NCBI RefSeq assembly: GCF_000801105.2
Contig: NC_079512.1
Span: 40,565,848 to 40,629,847 of the forward strand
Length of the DNA stretch: 64,000 nt
From: Raphanus sativus
Taxonomy: Eukaryota > Streptophyta > Magnoliopsida > Brassicales > Brassicaceae
Direction: 5' to 3'
Position numbers and translations under genes: made by a program
Notes under the pieces: model-generated
The model's database searches: none
Seen by the model: the letters and a program-made list of their open reading frames with translations, nothing else
Told to the model about the DNA's origin: nothing
Part shown: piece after piece, positions 20,012 through 32,027 of the stretch
How positions within the stretch are numbered: position 1 is the first letter of the stretch
Layout: every line of letters starts with the position of its first letter

Positions 20012-21812
20012 TTACACCGCAATTATATCGTTTTATTATTACTATTATCGTTCGAATCTAATTAGATGTTACATAGTTTCCATTTACCAATGTGACCTAA
20101 GTTATGAGCTAACTTTGGAAAATTACAAAATACTACATAAATTATAGAAAGAGTTTATTAAACTTGAGTCATTTATGTTAACTCCTAGACCTACATTTTT
20201 AAAATCCAAATTTCGAACAGAAAATCTAGGCCATTCTCGATCACTGATCACTAATTAGTGCAGAAATGGACCAACAGGTTTCAACCATTATTATGAGATG
20301 GACCAACTTGATGCAGTCTTGATTGAACAAAGGTAATAAAGCTTCGAATGTCATCATGCGTAGACCATCATCCACTACACCAACGGTACTATCATCTAAG
20401 GCAAATACATAATATATATCACTGAATTCCTCAGTTGGCATTATTTAACCGAAAAAAGGAACTCAATGTTCTTTACATATTCACTCAAATCAAAGTTACG
20501 ATCAAACATCCAAATTATTCTTCACAAATATTCAACTCATTTCAAGTATGGAACCATTAGGTCGAATACTAATATGAAATAAAGTACTGCTATATACAGG
20601 TGTATTATAAATAGAATTCGATAACAGTCAATAAACTATGATAAGTGAGAAGTACATCATGTCGAGATAGATTGCAATATGATTCATATATTTGGGAGCG
20701 CTCTTACCAATACGATCAGCTTTAGCTTCTTTTTGTTGCCCAAGACATTCCAGTTTTGTCTAACAAAGACTAAAGCAACTGAAAATATAACAACTTTGAC
20801 TGGTCAACCACAAAACTCTATGTCTATTTTCCAGTGGTCCCACCACTTCCGATTGATGTCTAGACAGATTATAATGTTCGATTCCTGATTGCTGATTTTG
20901 AATGGAAGATTAAGTTATGTCACTCTCATCCATGTTTCTTGACCTCCACGGCTCCACATGTTTTGATTTATATTAAGTTCATATATTAGTTTGATGTACC
21001 GATTAAATCATCATCTTAATATTCTGAACCTGTATAGTTCCTTTTTTATAGATAACCCATAAGTTCTTGTAGAGTTGCTACTTTCATATCTATTCCTTAT
21101 TTAAGAGTTAGTATTGATCAAACTTGTGTTTTAGACTTTGTTCTTAGTTAATGAATGAAGAATGGTTTGAGTTCGATCAAACTCTTATGTTTTCTCAAAC
21201 ATGTAAATACATAATCATTTAACTAGACACTATCTTTTCATCATTTAGTATTAACCGCTATTTAATTGCTCTCTATAAATGTAAGAAAGAAAGTGGATTT
21301 ACGATGAAATTAAAAGAATTGTGGCTAAACATTTTTTTTTCTTCATCGGCTAAACATTGTTTATGCTCGTTATAATAGACGACATTTTTAATCGATAAAT
21401 TGGCAGTAAACATTGGAGTAAATTTTATACTTCTAAAAAGAGTTTAAACCGATACATAACATGTTAAGAAGTGAAATTATATCTGGTGTCAAATGCCAAA
21501 TAGAAAAAAGAGAGTGGGAAATCGATACATGCATGGATGTCTAAACTGTTATGCAATAACTTTCTTATATAAATCAAAGTAAATCAATTCAATTATCTTT
21601 TTTGTTTTTTTAATAAATTCAATTATCGTCATGATTACTTTGATCAACCCTGGGAGCCACAAGCAGGTAGGGTCCAAAGGGAACATAATGATCATCAGTT
21701 ATATTTGGAGAACAATGATTGTTTGAATGAATCACCATTCTTCCTGGCCGAAAACTACAGGTTAGTTCAACCAGGTTTTCCCATCAATTATAAAACTAAG
21801 AAAAAGTAAACG
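20012..21812. other. Intergenic, no gene recognised
   Basis: AT-rich DNA. A minus-strand frame at 20241-20441 reads MPTEEFSDIYYVFALDD and GLRMMTFEALLPLF, which looks somewhat protein-like, but it has no family I know and no neighbouring exons. Nothing else is supported. Confidence 0.45.
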
Positions 21813-21817
21813 AAGTG

Positions 21818-22756
21818 TTCGAATGGAAGGGTGGGACAAAGGCAGTTTTTCTGCATTTGCAGTTTTTCCGCACTGTTTTTGCCATTCAACATTTTTTGTT
21901 TGTAAAAGCAGTTCAAGTGGGAGATCTGCATGTAATTCAATATTTTTTGTTTTTTTGTGGAAAAAGCAGGAGATCTGCATGCAGATCTCACCCGCCAACA
22001 TTTGGTGGCGTTAATCTGTTTTTTTTTTGTTTGGTCAATAAATAACTTTGTTACAATACATAACTTTAAAATATATTTATCTAGTTTTAAAAATATAATA
22101 TAATATTTTTCTTTTATTTTATTTACAACTTTAGTAATACAAAATTATCATTCTCTACTTATATTTTTTGTCATATAAATTTTACTTTTAAAAAATAATA
22201 ATTAATGTATATTTCAGTTATATATATTATGTATGTCTATAGTAATATAGTTTAAGTATGTATACTAATATAAGAGATGCGTATTTTGTAATGTAATTTA
22301 AAATGTATAGTAATATAATTTAAATATGTATATTTATGAAGAGGGATATATACATTTCATTTAGACACTTAATTATGAAATGTATTATGCAAATATATAG
22401 TGCTACAATTTAAATATGAACAATAATGGAAGAGACATATTTCATTAAATTTTTATTTTTAAATTGTGATATCATGGATTTAGTGTATATTTTTATTTTA
22501 AAATTTGTTATTTATGTACTATATTATATTATATATTATATTTTGATATATTTTATTATAATCTTTTAAACATTTAATTTACTTTATTTGGATTTTTATC
22601 ATTTAAAACTATAATAATTGTTTGTTCTGATTTGATTTGCATTTCTCTTGCATGTTCTCCATCTCTCCTGCATGATCCGCTTGATCTGCACTTGTTCCGC
22701 TTGATCTGCATGATCTGTTTGATTTGCACCGCTTGATCCGCTTTTACAATTCGAAG
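21818..22756. mobile_element. hAT-like non-autonomous DNA transposon, copy in block A
   Basis: About 940 bp, non-coding, starting TTCGAATGG and ending with its inverse. It has subterminal clusters of GCAGATC / GATCTGCA-type motifs at both ends and a very AT-rich centre. It carries a perfect 20-bp palindrome, GAGATCTGCATGCAGATCTC, at 21970-21989. The right flank is CCTAAGTG and the left flank ACGAAGTG, which agree only in the last five bases. The paralogous copy at 32028-33001 has matching 8-bp flanks, as hAT elements make. Superfamily assignment is inferred from the duplication length and subterminal repeats. Confidence 0.6.
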
Positions 22757-22977
22757 CCTAAGTGGGATTGAATAGTGGATTTTATTTCTTTAATTAACTA
22801 TACTACATTTAAAAAAATCATATTGTAGCATAATGAAATATCATAAAATTTAATTGTTTTGTTTTTTTATTAGAACACATTTTTTTGCAGTAGACCAACC
22901 CAAAAATCACAAGAAATCAACCATAATTTTTGTATGAGTTGGTCAATTTTTTGTCAGCATGAGTCGGTCATTTCTCT

Positions 22978-23814
22978 TTTTTTTTTGCCATCTATAAATT
23001 TATATTAAAAATAGGACATGTCCAATTGGGACAAGCCCAAAACCGATAACATACATCCAACAGCCCCAAAAAATACAGTCCATACAAGACAAACAGAAAG
23101 TAATTGGGCCTAAACAAAAGCCCAATGATAAAAGAAGCGGCACCATCCTTCCACGCGTCTAAGATCGATGCAGAGAAACTGTCCACGTGTCCGCTTCCAC
23201 CGCTCCGCAGCACACGCGTCCTTCCAACTTCACATTGAAATCAGAGAACGCCGGTGAAGGCTACCGGTCGCCGGTTCCCGTCTTCCAACTAAATCCAAAT
23301 CGGAGACCCTGTTCCGTCATCAGTGCCGATGAGAACCCACCTTTGACAACAGTATCAGAGGTATAGGATTCCCTCAGCGCGCAAACCTCCAGCTAAAAAT
23401 CGCCGCTAAAAGAACGACGCGTCATCGGAGCACTCGTCTGGCATGCGTCCTTCACGCATCCAACTTCAACACCACCACACTTTCCAGCGAAGAGCAGCAC
23501 CGATTTAACTCGATAGCTCTTCCTGGAGATGATTTTTCGAAGACACCTGGAAACCACCGAAAGCCGGCCGCCAACACCAGAGAGAAAGCGATGACGCGAG
23601 ATACAAAGCCAGACGACCACTATAGGGAAGCGCATCGCCGGAGTCAAGAGTTGAAAAAAAAAAGACTGAGCCGCTACTAATACTAAGTTAAAAAAACACC
23701 TAAGAAACGCAAACGGAAGACCGGTGATGGAAGTCGTGGCGGAGCTTTCTTCTTCTAAAGAGAGGTCGGAGCGTTTTCGTCTAAAGAGAGAGCGTTGTTT
23801 GGATAAGGTTTTTT
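22978..23814 (-). mobile_element. 837-bp poly(A) retroelement, non-coding (block A copy)
   Basis: A 14-bp duplication TCGGTCATTTCTCT flanks it at 22964-22977 and 23815-23828. The left end is poly(T), so the element lies on the minus strand with a poly(A) tail. Its 5' part has repeated TCTCTTTAGACGAAAACG-like units. No reverse transcriptase or long frame is present, so it was moved by another element's enzyme. Without homology data I cannot tell whether it is an internally deleted LINE or a large SINE-like unit. The paralogous copy at 33224-34060 has the same length and duplication, so insertion predates the segmental duplication. Confidence 0.75.
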
Positions 23815-23828
23815 TCGGTCATTTCTCT

Positions 23829-25478
23829 CTTCGCACAACACAACGTCACTTAAAAATCGTATATTCTATATAAATGAATATAATAACGATATATGTGTGG
23901 GATATGGGTCTTTAGACCAAATCTCGGTCTTAAATATCTTTGCCGAAAACCGATGTGTTAGTGTGGTTCATGTCTATGAACTTTAAATCCCCATCGGATA
24001 ATGCACTGAACCACATCATGATGTGTTACGCATTCTCCGGCCAATTCTTTGCTTTTACTCAAATATTATGTGTTCTATTACATTATATAATCTAGAATAT
24101 AAAAGATCTGCAACTAACAAAAAGTATTGTGTATTCGCATTATTTCCATTAGATTTCGAATAAATCAACTATATATAATGTCCATAATAAGTATGTTAGT
24201 ATTGTAGTTAGAATAAGGTGATAGTTGTCCCATTTTTAATTAAGAATCATTGGGTGAGTTTCATATTGAGCAACTATTGCATTCTACGTAAACCTGATAT
24301 GATTTGTTTTCTTTTCCCTGCGAAGTACTTAAAATAATAATCTCTGTCCCCAAATATAATTTATTAACATCAATTACTAAATCATCTTAAAGTCTAGGGA
24401 TTTTATTTTTTTGTGAAACGAAAAGATAAATTTAGGAGATATTTTTTTATTAAAAGGTGGAGGGAGTATATTATGTGCATGCTGGAAGTGAAGCCAAATT
24501 TCTATTATCTTTAGTAACCTTTCTATGGCTCAAGAAGGTTCAACAAAACACAGCATATATGTCCTAGCTATGTTATCATGAATGGTTCATTTTGCCCAAA
24601 ACTATACAGAGTATAATTAGTGATCTTCTATATGTAAAATCCATATTTTTCAGATTTAATCTGAATATGTAATGGATCACAACGGAAACTAGAGATGTCT
24701 GGCCACTTAAAAAGATCGGTCCCATAACGAAGAAACAAGACACCCGCGATGAGTGTTGGTCCCACGAGGTGACAACTCAGCGAACCATTGGACATAAAAC
24801 AGAAATTACAATACAAAAGAACATGAGACTGTGTGGGAACCCGACGTAGAACACCATCTTTCATCCATCATCGTACGGTCACTATCCATCTCATATCAAA
24901 TAGATCAGAATCACATTGTTAATAAATATTGAAACTCAACATCATTTTATTTGACCCGCTAAAAGAATTTGACCAATCCATTATGTGGAGTAACATAACG
25001 ACAACTTAACACATATTTTGAAGAGATAATTATAGCCCAACAAATTTTATTTGTATTTCCACAAGTCTTAATTTATATTTTTTTACACACTTTTTTTTTC
25101 CAAAATACCAGTAGAAAACTCACATAAGAGTTATGTTGTTCAACAAGTGTATGTAGGTAACATTAACATTAATCATAAGCGGCGGCTTTATGGTCTCCAA
25201 GCCACCTTCCGAATTTGTTCACATTATTCCACATACCATTGTTTAATAATATCGAATATTAATAATCTCAGAATATTCTATTACATAAATATTATTGGAT
25301 CGAGGCCACGATAATTGTGTGACTCTCTCCTCCCACATTCCCATCTATATATACATATGCTTGGCTTTTCTTTTGTTTCACTTTAAATTTCTAATCATAT
25401 CCATTGGTCTCTTATATCTCAAGACAAAAGCTCACACTCATCTAATAATCTTCGAGGAGCTTCTTAGATTCAGCTCTT
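23829..25478. promoter_or_regulatory. Upstream region of TMO6 copy 1
   Basis: Non-coding DNA shared with 34075-35473 up to 25228. A 27-bp stretch unique to this copy follows, then sequence shared with the second gene copy from 25256. A TATATATA motif near 25343 lies about 130 bp before the ATG. No TGTCTC or TGTCGG auxin-response motif was found by eye in the last 1 kb. A minus-strand frame of 78 codons (24628-24864) is identical in protein to one in the other copy but has no known domain. Confidence 0.5.
24341..24466. mobile_element. Stowaway-like MITE remnant (block A copy)
   Basis: A 126-bp AT-rich element. Its right end reads GGTGGAGGGAGTA, the reverse of the CTCCCTCC tip typical of Stowaway MITEs. 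The left end CTCTGTCCCCAAATATAA is a poor match. The same element occurs in the second copy at 34586-34711. Confidence 0.45.
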
Positions 25479-26350
25479 ATGGATCATTTGTTACAGCAAC
25501 AGGTAAAGCTCCAACAAATATCCACAACTTATAACATTTTGATTGGTTTTTGTTTATTTGAACTAAAGTCTTGATGGGGTTTCTCTATTTAAATTAGAAT
25601 CTTGATGTGTTTTTTTCTTTTTTCTTAAAGGATGTTTTTGGGAATTATAACAAAGCAAGAGAAAGCCATGGGAGTAACATGTTTGTCAAACCCAACACAA
25701 TTAGACCACGATCAGAAAAACCTTCTCCGGCAACTGGGGCGGCGAGGCCACAGCCAGCGGAGCTCTCTGTGAGATGTCCACGTTGCGACTCAACGAACAC
25801 AAAGTTTTGCTACTACAACAATTACAGCCTCTCTCAGCCTCGCTACTTCTGCAAATCATGCCGGAGATATTGGACCAAAGGCGGAACCCTAAGGAACATT
25901 CCCGTTGGAGGCGGCTGCCGGAAAAACAAACGGTCAACGACAAGAAGCCTCCGAACCACCCCGGAACCAGCGTTCTCAGCGGCGAGTCTCGGTGGGTTTA
26001 GTAACAATGACCACATTGATCTAAGCTTAGCCTTTGCATTGCTGAACAAGCAACCTCCGGGGAGTTCTTCACAGGTAGGGTTCGGTAGCTCTCATCCGTC
26101 TGACGTGGAGAGTGTGTTTGGAACAACTCAGCAAAAGGGAAACGCTGTCTATGCGTTTGGAACCGGGAGCAGCGGTTTGGATATGGCCATGAGTGATCCA
26201 AACAAGGTCTTATGGGGGTTTCCGTGGCAGATGAATGGAGACAGCTTTGGGATGATGAACATGGGAGGAGGTGGTCATGTAGATCAGCTTGATTCAGGGA
26301 GAGATATTTGGACCAACATGAACTACATTAATTCTGGTGCATTGATGTAG
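25479..26350 (+). CDS. TMO6: Dof zinc-finger transcription factor TMO6/DOF5.3-like, copy 1
   Basis: A plant Dof DNA-binding factor; Arabidopsis TMO6 (At5g60200) is a MONOPTEROS target acting in vascular and root tissue. Exon 1 is 25479-25502 (MDHLLQQQ), the intron 25503-25630 is GT-AG, and exon 2 is 25631-26350, for 247 codons. The Dof finger is complete: [14 protein letters not shown] to FCKSCRRYW (CX2CX21CX2C), then [18 protein letters not shown]. The C-terminus has [13 protein letters not shown] and ends YINSGALM. In this copy an extra A at about 25663 and a missing A at about 25721 shift about 19 residues before the finger into another frame; the frame is then restored, so the finger and C-terminus are intact. 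Both changes lie in A runs, so sequencing error is possible. The proximal 223 bp upstream are shared with copy 2; beyond that the promoters differ. Confidence 0.88.
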
Positions 26351-28230
26351 TTCAACTTAAAACCTCAATTTTATTTGGGGTTTAATTTAGGGTTTGAGTT
26401 TCATATAGTTACTGGAGGAAAGATGGGGATAGCATGATATATAATTATGGAAATATAGATATATTAGGGCTCACTCTTTCAAAGAGTTTCAAACTTGCAA
26501 TATGGGTGTTGGGGGGGGGGGGGGGTGGGTGGGTGGGTTTATTTCTATTTCTCATCTAAACTGTTGAGTTTCTTTCTTTTGTATGTTCAGTGTTTCACTC
26601 CTATGTTTTAAATGTGACATTTCCTTTGTTCTTAAGTTTTAAAAAACATTTTTTTTTGGAAAAGTTCATATAATTTCTGGAATAAACAACTGAAGATATG
26701 ATTAGCAATGAATGGAGTTGTGTATCTGTGTTTTTTTTTTTGAAATTGATGTATCTGTGTGTTTAACTACCCTAAATTCTATTTCTGTCACTGAATCCTA
26801 ATTAATAGTTATATCTCTTAATAATGTGGACTGATTGATAATTTAATACTGCCACATACTATTAGTCTTTCTTTCTTTTTTGTCTAGCTGCTGATTTTAG
26901 ACGAGAGATTTTGATAAGATACAATCGAAAGTCAATTGAAATCACGAGTTAAATAGTTTATACTGATTATTTGGGGTGAGAACGTAAGACCCGAAGTAAT
27001 GATGAGTGATGACTAGAAAAGATCTCACCTAACCCAATATGCTTACATCTGCTAATCTATCCGATTAAAAGTTAAGAGAATGTTTTAAATATCTTTGTTG
27101 GTTTGTAGTTGGCTCGTTGCTCTACACACAAAAACACGTGTTTATGTATACACTATACATACAGAAACACGCATACATATATTATAATATAGTATATACT
27201 AATTGATTGATCGTATAAGGCCAATTACAATACTACATTATAGTATATTACTTATCGGAGTTTAGTGATCGAACAAGTAAAAAAAGAATAGGTAGGTGTT
27301 GAAGTTTATTTTGTCGGATATCAGAGAAGATCCAATCAACAACTGACATAGTGACATATTGTAGATGTCGGGTTAGTGAAACTCTACCAAACCTAAAATC
27401 TGAATCAAAACTCATGAAACTTCCACTTTCTCATCTCTACTATTAGTTACATCTTTCTTTAGACCCAAAACATTCCTATACTCTCTGGAAGCTTAAATAA
27501 TGGAATAAATCATGTATCACCTTTCGATTTTGTTTTCAAAGAGCACATTTTATTTCTATCCTCTCTTTCTTAACTATCTCTTAGAATTGTGGTATTAGCA
27601 ATTAGCATTAGTGCTTTTCTGTTGTACAAAAAAATTATTTATTTTCATTTCATTGTAGACATCAAAGATTATCTTCTATGCTCGGGCTTATTGAACCCAA
27701 TATCAATAGTTGTCGTGACGTTCTTTTCTTCTGTTTTCCCTTCTCTTGTATGAACATAGAAACTAGAAACGGAAAGGCTAACTAACTAAGAAGAAACATA
27801 TCATCTTGTAGAGAAAAAAAGATGAGCCTAATATCAATAACACAGAGGCCGGGCCGATACTATCTATATGACTCGTTGGGCCTTACTGTTGACTCAGTAA
27901 ACATCCAACCCTTCTAAGTGGGCCTCACTTGGCTCAGTAATCATACCAAACCTTCTAAGCGAACCGGGGCTTTGTTGCCTATCATATCAAGTTATCAACG
28001 GTCAACAGCCAGTTAGTTACACAGTTGCAGAATTAATAGTTTGCCTCCTGGATACACTTTTAACAGCTTAACATAAAATTACTACAACTCAAATCTTTTC
28101 GAACATGTTTTTTCCAGAACATAGTCCCCAAACTTCTAAATACACATCAATACCAGAGTCACAGGATGGTCTTTTATAATCCAACTCCAAATCAACGTTA
28201 CCTGATTATTATATCAGTCACTCCCCAAAT
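26351..28230. other. Intergenic between TMO6 and RIP5, copy 1
   Basis: The TMO6 3' UTR region contains a run of 15 G followed by three TGGG units (26511-26537). The remainder is AT-rich. Bases about 27941-28055 are absent from the second copy (an indel of about 115 bp). The two genes are convergent. No other gene is seen. Confidence 0.6.
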
Positions 28231-30317
28231 CTATTTCTGAGGCTTCTTCCACAAAACACCAATCTTCTTGAGCACATTCCCATTCTTCTTCTTTGCCACA
28301 TCATCATCAACATCCTCAGAGTAAGCAGAGTTCTTTCTATCACAATTCTCACCGAACTTCCCGTTGTTTCCAGCAGATAGCATGGCCGTAGCTGCTTCAG
28401 CAGCTTTTCTCCACTGGTTTGACTGAACTTTCAGCTTCCTGAGCTCTATCTCCATCTCCGAGTTCGACGCTTGAGTTGCATCAAGCTGCTCAGTCACTCT
28501 CACCGCTCTCTTGCTACTCTTGTCAGCTTCTTCCATCGCAATCCCTAGCTTCACCAGCACGTCTTGCACATCCGTCTCCCTCTTGTTGATATCTGACTTC
28601 AGCGTCTCGTTCTCGTCTGAAACAATCTGTAGTTCTGTCTCCTTATCCATCAGATCCGCCTTTAAGTTCTCCACCGCCTCCTTGAGTTGCTTCACCTCAG
28701 TTTCTACATCTCTCTCCTTCTTGCTCTTCATCAGTTTCAGGTATAAGTTGTCTTTCTCCTCTGAGATAAACTGTAACTCTGTTTCCTTCTCCACCAACCT
28801 CCCTTTCAGCTCATCTATCTCGGATTTAGCGATCTTTAACTCAGACTGGAGCTCAGCTTGTACCCTTAACCGAGAAGAAGCCTCCACATTCCCCTCTTGA
28901 TCTTTCCTATCAGAAGCTTCTAGAGCCCCTCTCAGTCTCTCTACCTCACATCTTAAGGAAGATACTTCTTCATAGTCTTGGTTATCCAAATCCTCAGGTT
29001 TGGCATGAAGTTTATTCACAAGAGCTTCAAGCAGTACCATTCTTGATTTTGACTGTTCAAGCTCTACAGCCATCTTCTTATAACTCTCAACTGCTTTTGT
29101 GCCATCTGACTTGAGCTCTTCCACTGCCCTTTTAGCATTCTCCAGTTGCCTAAGAGTCTCGGTGGCTAAAGCCTCCGTTTCAGCTTCCGACACCTCACAG
29201 TCCTTAAGCTGGTTCCTAAAATTCTTGACTAGAAAAACCGTCTCCATCAAGTTCCCTCTCAATAGGTGAACCTCCGAGTTACGCAGCTCGGCTTGTTTCA
29301 CATGACCAGCTTCAGAAGAAGCCACCATCTCGATCTGAAGCTTGAGCTGTCTGATCTCATGAGCAACAAAGCCAATCCTGTCCTTTCATCATCAGCAGTG
29401 GGACCAAACTCCAGATCACATTCCAGAAAATGATTCTGGTTCTCCTGGAGCTTGGAGGAGACTTCTTCTAGATGTTTCCTGGACTCTTCTGCTTCTTGCT
29501 CTGCTTGCTTCTTTGATGTCTCAGACACTGTGACTTGATCTTTCGCCTTCTTCAGATCCTCTTGGAGCTGTGAGACTAGTGACTCAAGCTCTGTTATTCT
29601 GCTTGGCCTCTTCTTCTGTTAGCAAAACAAACATATGGCAAGTGTTTACGGCAATCTCTAGAAAGAGAAAAAAAAGAAACAGACAATTGAATGAACTCAA
29701 CTACTCAAAATTAAATGTTTCTACCTATATTTTATATCCCAAAATTAAATGTATGCTAACTTTTTCCTCATGAAAGTCAATACAGAAACATGTTATGATG
29801 GAAGGGCTTGTAGCTTGGATCATGCAAATAAAAGAGGAACATACCTCGGAGACAGGGCTTCTTGGAGACCTACGGTCCAGAACTTTTGGACTTTTGTTCT
29901 TTGGTGTTCTGTTATTAGCTGAGATGGGAGATGAAGAAGAGTCAGGGTCTAGCGCTGTTAATCTTCAGTGGCCGAGCAGCTCGAGGAGACACTTTCTTTG
30001 GAACATCTGGAGATCCATTACTGTTCCCCAAACACAACACAAAAAATTAGAAAACAAAAAGATGATACAGTAAAAACCAAGAAGATTTCACACTCAAGAG
30101 CTGCAAGCAAATGTTGGCTAAGAGAAATATTGTGATCAGATGTTATTAGAGCGAGGAGATAAGTATTGAGGACCACAAAAGAATGCAACCTTTAAGATTC
30201 AGTGTAGAAAAACAACTCTCACAAGGAAACCAACAAAAAAGGGGAGAAGAATCAGCCATAAATGCAAAGAAACTATAGAAAGATAAACCAAGATTTACTT
30301 GCCTTTTGGGTCTGCAT
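28231..30317 (-). pseudogene. RIP5: ROP-interactive partner RIP5/ICR-like, copy 1, frameshifted
   Basis: A minus-strand copy of the coiled-coil gene at 42755-44837. Coding exons are about 30298-30317, 29845-30020 and 28231-29615. Three one-base problems are seen relative to copy 2: a lost G at the exon-1 donor near 30298, an extra A in exon 2 near 29960, and a lost A in exon 3 near 29370 followed by a 3-bp insertion. The frame after the last is open for 365 codons, keeps the coiled coil and the C-terminal [13 protein letters not shown], and ends [12 protein letters not shown]. The homologous region stops at the gap at 31012, so the 5' UTR exon and promoter seen beside copy 2 (near 46265-46450) are absent. 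It is probably non-functional, unless the indels are base-calling errors. Confidence 0.8.
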
Positions 30318-31011
30318 ACTGTAATATTATCCCTCCAATGCACAAGATGAGTATCTTTTCCAGCTTCTTCTTTGATTCTTCAGTGTGGAGCCTGTCCTAC
30401 CAAGAATTGTTGAGAGCTCATAAATATCTAATGCATGAAGATGGAGGGAGACATGTTTAACAGTTCAGCAGAGAATCATGATGGGAGTTATTGCAAAGAA
30501 AAGGTCGAAGAAAATTAACATCTTAATAAACAAAATATTTTCTTTTACTAATGTCTTATATTGTTGGCATAGAGATTCGTTGCATTGTATCCTGATCAAG
30601 CATAACAACCGCATGGCTTCTTTCTTGCTTCTTAAGACTATTCTGCCTAACTGAATCTGTTCACTCATCATAGCTCTAGAACACCACAAACCAAAATCTT
30701 ATAATATTTTCACTCAAAGGAGAATATTACAGTTGAGTCAATATATTAAAGAGAGGTACAGTCATCACAATTAAAGTCACAATCTCAGGTGAACAAAAAG
30801 CATATTGCCAAAAGATGATTTCAAAGACTTGCATAACTGAGCTTTCGTTCTGGAGTTTTTAGCCAAACAACATAAAAAAGGACTATCTCATATCTTGACA
30901 TTGAAACCATTTGATGTTAACAACACAAGTTGTTTGACTATAATAAAGTCACAAAAGAAAGGGAACCCCTCTTCACTATGTAATGTTCACAACCTATCAT
31001 CATGAAGGTTG
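30318..31011. other. 5' UTR-intron region of RIP5 copy 1
   Basis: Nearly identical to 44838-45531, where it corresponds to the intron between the 5' UTR exon and the first coding exon. No gene of its own. Confidence 0.6.
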
Positions 31012-31111
31012 NNNNNNNNNNNNNNNNNNNNNNNNNNNNNNNNNNNNNNNNNNNNNNNNNNNNNNNNNNNNNNNNNNNNNNNNNNNNNNNNNNNNNNNNN
31101 NNNNNNNNNNN
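31012..31111. other. Assembly gap (100 N)
   Basis: Exactly 100 N at the point where the first copy of block B ends and a transposon begins, so the real junction of the duplication is not in the sequence. Confidence 0.98.
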
Positions 31112-32019
31112 GTTCTCCTACACTGCATTCACCATTCACCATTTCTGTTTGTAAAAGCAGTTCAAATGGGAGATCTGCATGCAGTTCAATATTTTTTGTC
31201 TTTTTGTGAAAAAAGCAGGAGATCTGCATGCAGATCTCATCCGCTAACATTTTGGTGGTGTTGATCTGCTTTTTTTTTTGTTTGGTCAATAAATAATTTT
31301 GTTACAACACATAACTTTAAAATATATTTATCTAATCTTATAAATATAATATTTTTACTTTATTTTATTTACAACTTTAACAATACAAAATTATCATATC
31401 TTTACTTATTATTTTTGTCAATAATTTTTACTTTTTAAAATAATCATTTTAATATAATACATATTTCAATATATTATGTATATCTATAGTAATATAGTTT
31501 AAATATGTATATTAATATAAGTGATGCGTATTTTGTATCACGCAAATATATAGTAATATAATTTAAATATGTATACTTATGAAGAAGAGATATATATTTC
31601 ATTTATATATTTAATTATGATATGTATTATGAAATATATAGTATATAATTGAAATATGAACAATAATAGAAGAGATATATCATTAAATTTTTATTTTAAA
31701 ATTGTGACTTATGAATTTAGTGCAATAATTTTTGTTATTTATGTACTATATTTATATATTATATACTTTGATATATTTTATTATAATCTTTTAAACATTT
31801 AATCTACTTTATTTGGACTTTTTCATTTAGAATTATAATAATTGTTTGTTCTGAACTATAATAACTGTTTGTTCTGATTGTTCTGCATTTCTCCTGCATA
31901 TTCTGTTTGATCCGTTTGATCTGCACTTCTCCTGCTTGATCTGCTTGATCTACACTTTTCCTGCTTGATCCGCTTGATCGCTTGATCTGCACTGCTTGAA
32001 CCGCTTTTACCATTCGAAA
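31112..32019. mobile_element. hAT-like element, truncated by the gap
   Basis: The same family as 21818-22756 but clearly more diverged from the other two copies than they are from each other. The left tip is lost in the gap; the right tip reads CCATTCGAA. The 20-bp palindrome is kept at 31219-31238. It ends directly at the 8-bp CCTAAGTG that begins the next element. Confidence 0.6.
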
Positions 32020-32027
32020 CCTAAGTG

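Noticed and set aside
22992..23647. Minus-strand frames resembling a small membrane protein, also at 33253-33958
   Set aside because: They lie inside the 837-bp non-coding retroelement, differ in frame between copies and show no domain.
28511..28900. Ser-rich 129-codon plus-strand frame, also at 43035-43424
   Set aside because: It is the antisense shadow of the Glu/Lys-rich RIP5 coiled coil.
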